Below, piece by piece: positions 1 through 8,404 of a DNA stretch of 20,580 nt (position 1 is the stretch's first letter; each line of letters begins with the position of its first letter). The position numbers were made by a program, and so were the translations under genes. The notes under the pieces are model-generated. The model was given only the letters and a program-made list of their open reading frames with translations. It made no database searches and was not told the origin of the DNA. Location: positions 1 through 20,580 of the forward strand of contig NZ_CAMFHL010000116.1 in assembly GCF_945952095.1 (NCBI RefSeq). The letters run 5' to 3'. The stretch comes from an uncultured Arsenicibacter sp. (lineage in GTDB: Bacteria > Bacteroidota > Bacteroidia > Cytophagales > Spirosomataceae).

Positions 1-2257
1 GGAAGCTGCGGTGTAAACGGTGATGGGGCTCGGTCCGGAATCTGTTCAGGTCGCCGTAATCGCGCACGGTAACGTTTTTATTTAACCGGCTGGTTGACGG
101 CTCCGTACCGGTCGTCGGGCCGGGCACCACCTTGTTGGTATTAACAATGTAGCGCGAAAGCGGCAGCGTCAATGCCTGGCCGGTGCCGTATACCCAGATG
201 GCCGACACCCGCAGGTGCTTGCCGAGATCATACATCCCTACCACCGACAGGTTATGCCGCCGGTCGTAACGCGGGAAAAAGACCTTGCCGTTGTTTAGCT
301 CATCAAACTGCCATTTCGTCCACGACAGCGTGTAGCCAAGCCAGCCCGACAGACGACCGGCTTGTTTCTGGAGCATCACTTCGGTACCATACGCCCAGCC
401 GCGTCCGGCGGTTATGTTCTGCTCCCAGCCAGCATTACCGCTCAGCGGGTTCATGAACGTCGCGCCCTGCCGCAGGCTGATGATCTGGTTCATGCGCTTG
501 TAATAGCCTTCAACGGTCAGCGTGAAGCCCCGCTGCCCCGATCTGGTACTGATGTCTTTGGCAACGCCGGCAGCCACCTGCTCCGACTGCTGGGGACTCA
601 CCTGCCTGGTGGTCGGTACCCAAAGGTCTGTCGGCAGCCCCGGACCCGTGTTCGACAGAATGTGAACGTACTGGTTCATGCGCGCATACGACGCCTTCAA
701 TGACCATTGGCGCGGCAGCACATACGCCACCGATGCCCGCGGCTCCGGCCGCAGAAACTGCACTTCAGGATGGGCATAGTGGCTTATCCGCAAACCGGCC
801 TGTATCCGCCAGCGGGCATTCGGCGACCAGGTGTCCTCGGCATACAGCCCGCTTTCGACCGCATTGGTCACTTGTACGCCACCCATCTCCGCATCACCCG
901 ACGCATCCTGCACGACTGCTCCCGGCTTGAATTGGTGCCACGTACTTGCCACTCCGAACCGGAGCTGATGCGTTTTACCGGCCGACCAGTTCCAGTCGTA
1001 TTTAAGCGTAAGATCACGGATGGACGACAGGTATTTCAGCTGAAAAACACGGCTGAGCGAATCAAAGGCGATACTCTCCTGATTGCCCACCTCAAGCTGG
1101 TAGCTGCTCCAGGCAAGCGAGGCCGTTGAGGTAAGCCGGTCTGTATACTGATGCTGCCAGCGAAGATTTCCTACCCGGTTACCCCAGTTCAGGGCCGATT
1201 TATAGCTGGTCGTGTTCTGAGACCGGCTGCTGGTGAAATCATCGTAGCCGGTATAGCCGCTCAGACTTAGTTTATCGCGGTCGGTCAGTTGCCAGGTAAA
1301 TTTCATGTTGATGTCGTAGAAGTACGTTTTCGACACCATATTGCCCGGCTTTTTTGGCTGAATCAGTGACGATAACAAGCCGTAATAACTCCGCCGGCCG
1401 GAAATCAGAAAGGTAGCCTTACCGTTGGCAATCGGCCCGTCGAGCGTAAACCGCGACGCAATCACCCCGACACTGCCCTGGCCGTGGATCCGGTCCTTGC
1501 TCCCCTCCTTCATGGTCGTTTCGATAACCGACGACAGCCGGCCGCCGTAGTTGGCCGGAAAGCCGCCTTTAGTCAGCGAGACGTTGCGGAGCACATCGCC
1601 GTTAAACACCGAGAAAAAGCCGAACAAGTGACTGGGATTATAGACAATGGCATCGTCAAGAAGGAACAGGTTCTGATCCGGTCCGCCGCCCCGGACATAC
1701 ATATTGGTGCTGCCTTCCGAGCTTTTCTGCACCCCGGGCATGAGTTGAATAACTTTCAGCACATCCCGCTCGCCCAGCAGTGCCGGGATTTTTGCCAGCT
1801 GATCAACCGGAACGTTCATCTGGCTCATATTGGCCAGTTCACTGATTTTCGGAGCAGCCACTGAGCTTTTGATCACCACCTCCTGAAGTGTTTGTCCGGC
1901 CATCAGCCACACATCCAGCGTTGTGGTGGCAGAAACGGCCCTTGCCTGTGGTTCGTACCCAACCAGCGAAAAGAGCAGCGTCAGATCAGGGCTGGCAACG
2001 GGATGGGGTTGGGTCAGGCTGGCTTCGGCCTGCGGGTCAGGGAGGTTGATGACATAGTGCCCGCCGGCATCCGTAGTCGTTGCGTACTGCCGGCGATCGG
2101 CCTGACGGCTGGCGGTTGTGTACACATTTACATTCGCCAGCGGCTTGTTGCTTTCACGGTCGCGCACATACCCGCTGATCTTCCGGGGCGATTGTGCCAT
2201 CGTTAACGCACTGCAAAAGAGCACAATTACGGCAAAGAGCGTAGATTTTACACCCAT
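1..2257 (-). CDS. TonB-dependent receptor with carboxypeptidase-regulatory-like domain, 3' end outside window
   Basis: This is an outer-membrane active transporter that takes up a substrate using TonB energy. About 752 codons are visible and the C-terminus lies beyond the left edge. The ATG at 2257 starts a signal peptide ending near TMAQS. A carboxypeptidase-regulatory-like beta-sandwich follows (ISGYVRDRESNKPL onward). The plug domain contains IPALLGERDVLKVIQLMPGV, YVRGGGPDQNLFLLDDA and SHLFGFFSVFN, then NYGGRLSSVIETTMKEGS. The rest is barrel strands. The same plug motifs occur in the receptor at 9565-12066, so the two are paralogs. That paralog is followed by a DUF4249 lipoprotein gene, so a similar partner may lie just left of this window (inference). 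The substrate cannot be told. Family call is firm. Confidence 0.93.
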   Translation of the reverse strand, partial: MGVKSTLFAVIVLFCSALTMAQSPRKISGYVRDRESNKPLANVNVYTTASRQADRRQYATTTDAGGHYVINLPDPQAEASLTQPHPVASPDLTLLFSLVGYEPQARAVSATTTLDVWLMAGQTLQEVVIKSSVAAPKISELANMSQMNVPVDQLAKIPALLGERDVLKVIQLMPGVQKSSEGSTNMYVRGGGPDQNLFLLDDAIVYNPSHLFGFFSVFNGDVLRNVSLTKGGFPANYGGRLSSVIETTMKEGSKDRIHGQGSVGVIASRFTLDGPIANGKATFLISGRRSYYGLLSSLIQPKKPGNMVSKTYFYDINMKFTWQLTDRDKLSLSGYTGYDDFTSSRSQNTTSYKSALNWGNRVGNLRWQHQYTDRLTSTASLAWSSYQLEVGNQESIAFDSLSRVFQLKYLSSIRDLTLKYDWNWSAGKTHQLRFGVASTWHQFKPGAVVQDASGDAEMGGVQVTNAVESGLYAEDTWSPNARWRIQAGLRISHYAHPEVQFLRPEPRASVAYVLPRQWSLKASYARMNQYVHILSNTGPGLPTDLWVPTTRQVSPQQSEQVAAGVAKDISTRSGQRGFTLTVEGYYKRMNQIISLRQGATFMNPLSGNAGWEQNITAGRGWAYGTEVMLQKQAGRLSGWLGYTLSWTKWQFDELNNGKVFFPRYDRRHNLSVVGMYDLGKHLRVSAIWVYGTGQALTLPLSRYIVNTNKVVPGPTTGTEPSTSRLNKNVTVRDYGDLNRFRTEPHHRLHRSF

Positions 2258-2572
2258 TGTATAGTTATTCTATATAGGACAAGTTACGTTAGTAAAAATA
2301 ATGAAAGATATTGGAAACTAAATGCACAAGTCCCGAACGGGTTACACTTTTTTATTCAACACTATATCAGCATATTAATATAATTCAGCAAAACCGTATT
2401 CTTATACTTCATCAGATCTATAATTCGTTTCCGGCCTTCTGCCTGCTTTCCTGACCGCCGGTCCGCATGCGCTTTGTTTTTTAGGCTCAGAATGCCAAAT
2501 TGCTTTCGTATTGGCCCTGCACAGTCAACAGCCGTATCCATTTTCTTAAACCAACCATAGCAGTAACTCCGC
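2258..2572. other. Intergenic region between divergent receptor and ABC exporter genes
   Basis: This 315-bp stretch separates two divergently transcribed genes and must hold both promoters. The half next to the receptor (2258-2400) is clearly AT-rich. A possible -7 element for the receptor, reading TATCTTTC on the minus strand, lies at 2303-2310, but I see no -33 TTG at the proper distance. An open frame of 70 codons on the minus strand (2362-2574) fills much of the region. I do not accept it as a gene. No terminator or RNA gene was recognised. Confidence 0.5.
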
Positions 2573-3346
2573 ATGACTCCTGTTATCGAACTTCAGCAGC
2601 TTGAAAAATACTACGGCTCCACGCATATCCTGAAAGGGATTGACCTGAGCGTATCGGCAGGACAGGTAATCGGCTACATCGGGCCGAACGGCGCCGGTAA
2701 GTCCACAACGATCAAAATTCTGATCGGCCTTATTCCGGACTTTCTGGGGCAGGCCTCGGTGCTGGGCATGGACGTACGTAAGGACGCTCTGGAAATCAAA
2801 CGGAGGATCGGCTATGTACCCGAACTGGCTTCTCTATACGACTCTCTCACACCGCTGGAGTATTTACAGTTTATCGGTAAGCTCCATAAGCTCGATCCGG
2901 CCATGGTCGAACGCCGGACTATGGATTTGCTGCGGCTTTTTAACCTCGAAGGCAATGCCAGCGACCGCATGACCACCTTCTCGAAAGGCATGCGGCAGAA
3001 AGTACTGCTTATTTCGGGCCTGTTTCACAACCCTGACGTGGTTTTCCTCGACGAACCGCTTTCGGGCCTCGACGCCAATGCCGTGGTACTGGTCAAGGAA
3101 ATCATCCGGCAGCTGGCCGACAGCGGTAAAACCATTTTTTACAGCTCCCACATCATGGACGTTGTCGAACGGATTTCTGACCGTATTGTCATCATCAACC
3201 AGGGACAGATTATTGCCAACGGCAGTTTTGAGGAGCTCAAGGAGCTACGCACCAGCGGTTCACTCGAACAGTTATTTACTCAGCTGACCGGCAACGACGA
3301 ACAGGCCTCCATTGCCGGTGCGTTTGTACAGACCATTAACCAATAA
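2573..3346 (+). CDS. ABC transporter ATP-binding protein
   Basis: This is the ATPase subunit of an ABC exporter, hydrolysing ATP on the cytoplasmic side to drive the permease encoded next. The 257-residue protein has a Walker A motif at residues 37-45 (GPNGAGKST), a Glu-containing Q-loop region YVPE near 81-84, a signature motif written SKGM at 137-140 instead of LSGG, Walker B VVFLDE ending at 161, D-loop SGLD and switch His193. The SKGM signature and the YVPE segment fit the CcmA/DrrA-like subgroup of export ATPases. The permease start follows 16 bp after the stop, so the two are surely one operon. The start at 2573 gives the usual short N-terminus; no clear ribosome site is visible. The substrate is unknown. 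Confidence 0.95.
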   Translation: MTPVIELQQLEKYYGSTHILKGIDLSVSAGQVIGYIGPNGAGKSTTIKILIGLIPDFLGQASVLGMDVRKDALEIKRRIGYVPELASLYDSLTPLEYLQFIGKLHKLDPAMVERRTMDLLRLFNLEGNASDRMTTFSKGMRQKVLLISGLFHNPDVVFLDEPLSGLDANAVVLVKEIIRQLADSGKTIFYSSHIMDVVERISDRIVIINQGQIIANGSFEELKELRTSGSLEQLFTQLTGNDEQASIAGAFVQTINQ

Positions 3347-3362
3347 CCCGCCATTCCGCTAT

Positions 3363-5033
3363 ATGCAAGGTTTACTGCTCATGATCCTGTCCTGGATGCG
3401 TCCCCTTTTCCGGAGGCTCGGCGCTGATCCGGATCAGGTAGAGGCCATCGTGGCCCTGAAAATTACCCTCGATAACCGACGGACGTATACAGCGTTCGGA
3501 CAACAGCAGCATAAACAAAAAGACCGCTCCAACAGCTTCTGGCTCATGTTGCTGCTCTATGCGTTTATGGGCTCATTCGGTTGTGTGGTCCTGATCGGCG
3601 TCTATAATCAGGCACCGATCTATGCCCTCAGCTTTTCGTTTGCGATCCCGATGCTGCTGATCGGGATGGCGCTGATCAGCGACTTCTCCTCCGTACTGCT
3701 CGATTCGTCCGACAATGCCATCATTCTGCCGTGTCCGGTCAACGGCCGCACGCTGCTGATTGCGCGCATTACCCATATCTGCCTGTATTTGCTGCTGATG
3801 TCGATGGCGGCGTCTATTGCCAGTGCCGTTGTCATTGCCATCCGGTTTGGCATCGGCTATAGCCTGCTCTATACGGTCTTTATGCTGCTGAGCGCCTTGC
3901 TGATTATCTTCCTGACCAGCCTGCTCTACCTGCTGCTGATGCGTTTTACAAGCGAAGAAAAGCTGCGGGAGGCAATTATGTATGTGCAGATTATCGTGGC
4001 CATTTTTTTCTATGCGGGTTATCAGGTTCTGCCGCGCATGATCAGCGCCACGGATAATCTGATTCAGCTTAGTGTGCAGTGGTGGCATTATCTGCTGCCT
4101 CCGGTCTGGTTCGGCGGAGCAATGGAAGCCTTCCTGACGCCGGTTTTCGACCCGCTTCACCTTTCCCTGCTGGCCCTTGCCGTGCTGACGCCTTTTGTCG
4201 GGCTGTGGGTCACCGTTTCCTATCTGACCCCGCTCTACAACCAGCGCATTGCGTCTATCGACGTTGATGCACGGCCCCAACACAGCGGAACTATTCAGCC
4301 GGAGACTGCCAGCCGAAGTGACCAGCTTGCGCAATGGTTTACCGGAAGCCCGCTCGAGGCGGCCGGTTTTGCCCTTACCTGGCGGATAATGCTGCGCGAC
4401 CGCCAGTTTAAGCTCAGGGCCTATCCGTCGATCGGGTACATGATTGTCTTGTTTTTTATGTTTGTCTGGCGCACAGGCGGAAGCCTTGACGACGGCGATA
4501 TCGGTACGTCCTTCGCCTCTGTTCTGCCCTTATATTTCTGTACCTTACTGCTGGGAAATGCCATCAGCCTGCTCCGCTATTCTGACCAGCATAAGGCAGC
4601 CTGGGTCTTTGTGAGCACCCCGCTGGAAGAGCCTGGTCAGGTCATGCTGGGCGCCGTCAAAGCAGCCATCATTCAGTTACTGCTGCCGGTTCAGGTCGTG
4701 GTATCAGCCTATGTGCTGTACGTGGGCGGGATAAAGTCACTGGACGATGTACTGCTGACCACGTTTGTCAACATCAGCATTGCCTTTCTCTACGCCATCG
4801 GCAATGGTTATTTTCTGCCCTTTTCGTCGCCGGTCGGCGAAATGACAAAGGGTGCGAACGTAGCCCGCACCCTGGTAATTATGATGATGGTTGCCGTATT
4901 AGGCGCAATGCACTGGGGACTAAGCAAACTCCCTTATGGTGTCTGGGCCGGCATTCCGGTTATGGCCGGTATCGCCTACGTGTTGCTCCTTCGCATCCGC
5001 AACGCAGACCGGGAAAAATTTACGGTGTCGTAA
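3363..5033 (+). CDS. ABC exporter membrane (permease) subunit
   Basis: This is the membrane partner of the preceding ATPase. From the ATG at 3363 it has 556 residues. I chose that start because it lies 16 bp after the ATPase stop; a frame opening at 3312 would overlap the ATPase, and an ATG at 3381 is also possible. By eye there are about twelve hydrophobic segments, six in each half, around a soluble central loop (roughly residues 295-340, including RIASIDVDARPQ). The N-terminus is cytoplasmic-like and ends in a polar stretch (YTAFGQQQHKQKDR). I recognise no named subfamily; it looks like the large two-lobed permeases that pair with CcmA-type ATPases in Bacteroidota. Its last 14 bp overlap the convergent DUF983 gene and no terminator separates them. 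Confidence 0.85.
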   Translation: MQGLLLMILSWMRPLFRRLGADPDQVEAIVALKITLDNRRTYTAFGQQQHKQKDRSNSFWLMLLLYAFMGSFGCVVLIGVYNQAPIYALSFSFAIPMLLIGMALISDFSSVLLDSSDNAIILPCPVNGRTLLIARITHICLYLLLMSMAASIASAVVIAIRFGIGYSLLYTVFMLLSALLIIFLTSLLYLLLMRFTSEEKLREAIMYVQIIVAIFFYAGYQVLPRMISATDNLIQLSVQWWHYLLPPVWFGGAMEAFLTPVFDPLHLSLLALAVLTPFVGLWVTVSYLTPLYNQRIASIDVDARPQHSGTIQPETASRSDQLAQWFTGSPLEAAGFALTWRIMLRDRQFKLRAYPSIGYMIVLFFMFVWRTGGSLDDGDIGTSFASVLPLYFCTLLLGNAISLLRYSDQHKAAWVFVSTPLEEPGQVMLGAVKAAIIQLLLPVQVVVSAYVLYVGGIKSLDDVLLTTFVNISIAFLYAIGNGYFLPFSSPVGEMTKGANVARTLVIMMMVAVLGAMHWGLSKLPYGVWAGIPVMAGIAYVLLLRIRNADREKFTVS

Positions 5034-5394
5034 CGGGTTTATACGAGACAAAGAATGTCAGCCAGGTACGGCGCGCCAACCGGAAAAAGTAAGGCGTCAG
5101 CACGATCAGGGCAGGTACCAGCCCGATCAGAAAATAATCGACATCAACGTTGAGCCATACGACAGACACCAAAAAGGCAATCACCGTAAACGCAGTGTAA
5201 AACGCATAGCTCACGAACATTGAGCCCCAGTAAAAACCAGGTTCAGGTATCAATGACAGGTGGCAGTGCGGACAATGTGTGTGCATTTCGTCGAACTTGC
5301 GGGTAAATGCACTGGACTTTACAAAGAAGTCGCCTTCGTGGCAACGAGGACACTTGTTGTATAAAACGCTATATAACGGGCTATCTTTCAGCAT
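5020..5394 (-). CDS. DUF983 family zinc-ribbon membrane protein
   Basis: This small 124-residue protein begins with a four-cysteine zinc-ribbon-like pair, C15-P-R-C18 and C41-P-H-C44, then the family hallmark PEPGFYWGSMFVSYAF. Two hydrophobic helices follow (about 57-80 and 85-106) with a short basic tail. This layout matches DUF983, a family common in Bacteroidota and Alphaproteobacteria whose role is not established. It is a single-gene unit with a very good promoter candidate upstream (5453-5483). Its 3' end overlaps the ABC permease gene by 14 bp in the opposite direction, so the two transcripts would be complementary at their ends. Confidence 0.88.
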   Translation of the reverse strand: MLKDSPLYSVLYNKCPRCHEGDFFVKSSAFTRKFDEMHTHCPHCHLSLIPEPGFYWGSMFVSYAFYTAFTVIAFLVSVVWLNVDVDYFLIGLVPALIVLTPYFFRLARRTWLTFFVSYKPVTTP

Positions 5395-5416
5395 GGCTTT
5401 CAGGAATTAAGGTCTT

Positions 5417-5449
5417 CAGCAGTCGGGTCAACCAATGGCCTGACTGCTG
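5417..5449. repeat. Inverted repeat in the DUF983 leader
   Basis: CAGCAGTC at 5417-5424 and GACTGCTG at 5442-5449 are perfect reverse complements around a 17-nt spacer. The repeat lies between the DUF983 start codon and its predicted -7 element, at or just after the expected transcription start. It has no U-run on either strand, so it is not a typical intrinsic terminator. It could be an operator or a leader hairpin. Confidence 0.5.
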
Positions 5450-5452
5450 ATA

Positions 5453-5483
5453 CAAAGGTACTTTACCCCTGCTGCGGCATCAA
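5453..5483 (-). promoter_or_regulatory. Bacteroidota-type promoter for the DUF983 gene
   Basis: Read on the minus strand there is a TTG (5483-5481), 20 nt, then TACCTTTG (5460-5453), an exact match to the -7 consensus TAnnTTTG at the accepted spacing. Transcription would start near 5446, about 50 nt before the start codon at 5394. This is the best promoter match in the window. Confidence 0.65.
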
Positions 5484-5511
5484 GGACAGACCAACGATCT
5501 CATGGTACAAA

Positions 5512-6375
5512 TCAACGGTTTACCTGAAGCGAGGCTCTGAATTCAGCCGGTGTCTGACCGGCCTGCCGGCGAAAGAAGCGAACAAAATAGGACGGGTCTT
5601 CAAAGCCCAGCTGATAGCCGATCTCCTTAACCGAGCGGGACGTATGGGTCAGCAGCCGCTGCGCTTCAATCAGGACGCGTTCATAGAGCAGCTGGCTGGC
5701 CGTTTTCCCGACCACTTTCTTACAGATCTGGTTCAGGTAATTGGGGCTCAGGCTCATTTGTTCAGCGTAAGTCTGCACATCCCGCACCGTCAGAAACTGA
5801 TCTTCCAGCAACTCTTCATACTGCCGGACCCGGTCATACAGATGTGTATCCGGCCCGATCCAGCGTTCACTGTATAGCCGGTTGGCGGTTTCGAGCAGGA
5901 TATGGATGTAGGATAAAAACACATCCGCCCGGTTGGGCAGCTGCTGTTCATACTCCCGGTAAGCATACGTGTACAAATCACGAAGAAAGGCTTGCTGACC
6001 GGCCGCATCAATCAGTGGCTCATGCTGATGGGAATGGTAAAAAGGATACTGATAGAGCCGGTTGCCGAAGCGCGTCCGGAAAAAGCTGGCGTCAAAAAAG
6101 AGATTATAGCCTTTTGTGTCGGGCGACAGCTCCCAGCTGTGCACCTGCCCCGGCGTCAGGAAGTATAGCTGGAAAGGCGCGATGTCGTAGGTCCTGAAAT
6201 CAATGGTGTGCGTACCGCTGCCTTCACTAATCCACATGACGAGGTAGAAGGTGTGCGAGTGCGGCTTATCGATGCCTTTAAACTCCTGCACCAGCTTTTC
6301 GAGGCGGGTCATGTAAAAAGGCGTTTCAACCATCGGGGGCTGAAACGCCTGAAGCGAATAGACTGGAACTGACAT
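5512..6375 (-). CDS. AraC family transcriptional regulator
   Basis: This is a one-component DNA-binding regulator of 287 residues. The N-terminal half (about 20-150) looks like an AraC-type cupin ligand-binding domain, with HSHTFYLVMWISEGSG and the typical segment LYFLTPGQVHSWE. The C-terminal hundred residues form the double helix-turn-helix: an LSPNYLNQICKKVVGKTASQ segment, then VKEIGYQLGFEDPSYFVRFF and the closing GQTPAEFR. Such regulators usually sense a small organic ligand and activate nearby genes. It begins 5 bp after the stop of the SMP-30-like gene and is transcribed with it, so it may sense the substrate or product of that enzyme and control its own operon (inference). Confidence 0.93.
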   Translation of the reverse strand: MSVPVYSLQAFQPPMVETPFYMTRLEKLVQEFKGIDKPHSHTFYLVMWISEGSGTHTIDFRTYDIAPFQLYFLTPGQVHSWELSPDTKGYNLFFDASFFRTRFGNRLYQYPFYHSHQHEPLIDAAGQQAFLRDLYTYAYREYEQQLPNRADVFLSYIHILLETANRLYSERWIGPDTHLYDRVRQYEELLEDQFLTVRDVQTYAEQMSLSPNYLNQICKKVVGKTASQLLYERVLIEAQRLLTHTSRSVKEIGYQLGFEDPSYFVRFFRRQAGQTPAEFRASLQVNR

Positions 6376-6380
6376 AGGAA

Positions 6381-7301
6381 CTATTCAACGCCTTTGACCT
6401 TCATCGGCACGGTATACACCGCATCGGAGGCCGTAATAAATAAGGTTTTCCGGTCTTTGCCGCCAAAACAGACATTGGCCGTCCAGCCGGCCGGCACCGG
6501 AATATTCATAATCTTTTTACCACTGGGATCAAAAATCGTCACCCCACGACCGGTAATGTAGAGGTTGCCCAGTTTATCGAGCGTCATGCCGTCGGACCCC
6601 TGCGAAATGAACAGCTGCTTGTTGGTCAGCGTACCGTCGGGCTGAATGTCGTATTTGTAGGTTTTGCTGGCCCGGATATCGGCCACATACAGGTGTTTGC
6701 CGTCGGGTGTACCAACGATTCCGTTGGGTTGCATCAGCTGATCGTCCAGCAAGACCGGTTGTTGTGCACCTTTGGGCAGATAATACACTTTCTGTCCGTC
6801 GATTTCCGGCTTTTTGTGCGACCAGTAATCCCTCGGGTAAAACGGGTCTGTGAAGTAAATGCCGCCTTTCGGGTCGATCCACAGGTCATTCGGGCCGTTC
6901 ATCCGCTGCCCGTTAATGTCTTTCAGCAGGATGGTGACCTTACCGTCCGGACTGATGGCCCGCAGGTCGCCGGTTTCGTCGGCACAGGCCACGATATTGC
7001 CTTTTTTATCGATAAACAAGCCATTCGAGCGGCCGGTCTTTTCCATGAACAGCGACAGATTCCCGTCGGCGCCGTATTTCCAGATCCGGTCGTTGGGCTG
7101 GTCGGTAAAGTAAATAGTGCCTTTTTTATCAACGGCCGGTCCTTCCGTGAATTTGAACTGTTTCGCCACCTGCGTCGGCCGCGTACCCGGCGCAACCAGA
7201 TCGGTCGAATCGGTCAGCGCCCGCGATGAGGCAAATCCATACGACTGCCCGGCCCAAAGCGCCGCCGCGACAAAGCATGTTTTCAGGGTTGTGTACATCA
7301 T
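6381..7301 (-). CDS. SMP-30/gluconolactonase/LRE-like exported protein
   Basis: This is a six-bladed beta-propeller of the SMP-30/gluconolactonase group, 306 residues, whose studied members are metal-dependent lactonases acting on sugar lactones. An N-terminal signal peptide (hydrophobic CFVAAALWAG, cleavage near YGFA-SS) sends it to the periplasm or outside. Family landmarks are FTEGPAVD, whose Glu is the usual metal ligand, then MNGPNDLWID, YFTDP, QPNGI and GSDGMTLDKLGNLYIT. These supply the expected Glu, Asn, Asn and Asp metal-site residues. It is the first gene of a two-gene operon with the AraC regulator. The true substrate may be a sugar-acid lactone, but the family is broad and some members are not lactonases. 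Confidence 0.88.
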   Translation of the reverse strand: MMYTTLKTCFVAAALWAGQSYGFASSRALTDSTDLVAPGTRPTQVAKQFKFTEGPAVDKKGTIYFTDQPNDRIWKYGADGNLSLFMEKTGRSNGLFIDKKGNIVACADETGDLRAISPDGKVTILLKDINGQRMNGPNDLWIDPKGGIYFTDPFYPRDYWSHKKPEIDGQKVYYLPKGAQQPVLLDDQLMQPNGIVGTPDGKHLYVADIRASKTYKYDIQPDGTLTNKQLFISQGSDGMTLDKLGNLYITGRGVTIFDPSGKKIMNIPVPAGWTANVCFGGKDRKTLFITASDAVYTVPMKVKGVE

Positions 7302-7383
7302 GGATGCTGGTTAAGGTATTGTCTGTAGTCGGGTGATGGGCCGGTTATCCTGACAGCACACATACGCAGACCACTACGGTTGT

Positions 7384-7391
7384 CAAAAGTA
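7384..7391 (-). promoter_or_regulatory. -7 promoter element for the SMP-30-like/AraC operon
   Basis: The minus strand reads TACTTTTG here, an exact match to TAnnTTTG, about 83 nt before the start codon at 7301. No TTG is present at the right distance upstream, so the -33 part is weak. It may depend on an activator, which would fit AraC control. Confidence 0.4.
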
Positions 7392-7452
7392 AGGCTTTCT
7401 CCGGCTTGTTCTACTGCCTTTCGTGATCATGATACCATTCATACCAAATGGC

Positions 7453-7483
7453 TTGGAACACCGGCTGTCAGCCAGTATCTTCG
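7453..7483 (+). promoter_or_regulatory. Promoter for the unknown lipoprotein gene
   Basis: TTG at 7453-7455, a 20-nt spacer and TATCTTCG at 7476-7483 fit the Bacteroidota pattern with one mismatch in the -7 element. The expected start of transcription near 7490 would leave a leader of about 16 nt before the ATG at 7506. That supports 7506 as the real start codon over the longer open frame. Confidence 0.5.
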
Positions 7484-7505
7484 CTTACAGACAAGTACTA
7501 CGAAT

Positions 7506-8315
7506 ATGAAGATGAACAGCTACCTCCGGCACCTGTTAACGGCGGCGGGCATCGCGGCTTTCCTCAGCAGCTGTGCACCCCAGATCACCCGCTATCGTCT
7601 GGAACCCGTCTCCGGCGATATCGCCCGGATCGATGGCCGGTCCACCACCAAAGCCGAACAGAATAATATCGGCGTCGTTGCTTCTTTTGAGCACGAAGAC
7701 ATGGAATACGTTGTTTTTGACATTGAAGTTAAAAATAAAACGGAGCACACCATCACCGTCAATCCGTCCGATTTTCAGTATAGTTTTCTGGACGCCGGTC
7801 AGGATACGCTACGGATAATACAGCAGAATGAGGCCCTGGCCGTTCTGCACGCCGTTGATCCCGACTATGCCGCCAGTCAGGTTGCCCTGCGCCAGAAGAA
7901 AGAAGAAAAACGCCTGAAAACGGCGAAAGTCATCAATACCGTCCTGTTTGCCGCCATCCTGATCAGCGACGCTTCGTCGTCGGGCAAAAGCCGCAATTAC
8001 GGCGAATGGCGCCGCAACCGCGTTAACCACGACCTGGCGTGGCAGGCACTGAACGTTAAACGGGCCGTTGATTATGGCACGCATGCCAACCGGATGCAGA
8101 AATATGATCAGGAATCGTACCGCTGGCAGGCCATAGCGCTGAAACCAACGGAGGTCGCCGCCGGTGAGTCGGTCAGGGGCCTGGTGTATGTCCGCAAAAA
8201 TCCCGGCGCCCGTTACCTGAATCTGGTGTATACCCTCCCTGAAGAAGCGGCGGTACCGATTACGTTTGAGCAGGAACTGGTCACGACCAAAGCCAGCAAG
8301 GCAGCACGGCGCTGA
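7506..8315 (+). CDS. Hypothetical lipoprotein
   Basis: I do not recognise this 269-residue protein. The ATG at 7506 opens a lipoprotein signal (hydrophobic LLTAAGIAAFL, lipobox LSSC, Cys23); an upstream TTG at 7380 would bury that signal and is rejected. Residues about 45-110 resemble an immunoglobulin-like accessory domain (YVVFDIEVKNKTEHTITVNP), of the sort seen in surface lipoproteins. A charged helix with QKKEEKRLKTAK and a short hydrophobic stretch, VINTVLFAAILI, follow. The last part (TEVAAGESVRGLVYVRK) looks like another beta domain. It is probably anchored in the outer membrane on the periplasmic side or the surface. A small membrane-protein gene lies about 90 bp downstream on the same strand. 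Confidence 0.75.
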   Translation: MKMNSYLRHLLTAAGIAAFLSSCAPQITRYRLEPVSGDIARIDGRSTTKAEQNNIGVVASFEHEDMEYVVFDIEVKNKTEHTITVNPSDFQYSFLDAGQDTLRIIQQNEALAVLHAVDPDYAASQVALRQKKEEKRLKTAKVINTVLFAAILISDASSSGKSRNYGEWRRNRVNHDLAWQALNVKRAVDYGTHANRMQKYDQESYRWQAIALKPTEVAAGESVRGLVYVRKNPGARYLNLVYTLPEEAAVPITFEQELVTTKASKAARR

Positions 8316-8404
8316 GCAAACCGGTTTTGTAAAAGTTGAGGCGGCAATGCCACCCTTTTGGCACAAAACTTGTCTATACAGCAGAAACCCATAACTCTGC
8401 TGAA

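Noticed and set aside
362..1129. Plus-strand open frames opposite the first receptor
   Set aside because: The minus-strand frame reads through as a TonB-dependent receptor with all expected motifs; the plus frames are shadows.
2362..2574. Minus-strand open frame of 70 codons between the receptor and ABC genes
   Set aside because: It overlaps the ABC start, has no recognisable domain or good start site, and its end runs through AT-rich intergenic sequence; it is likely chance.
3573..4334. Minus-strand open frame of 253 codons
   Set aside because: It is antisense to the ABC permease; its composition, rich in Gln, Arg, Asp and His, is that of a shadow of hydrophobic codons.
7380..7505. N-terminal extension of the lipoprotein gene from TTG 7380
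   Set aside because: The extension hides the lipobox signal, and a promoter candidate at 7453-7483 lies inside it.
8348..8363. Dyad TGCCA/TGGCA before the 64-residue protein as a terminator of the lipoprotein gene
   Set aside because: The stem is only 5 bp with no T-run, and a downstream gene on the same strand follows.
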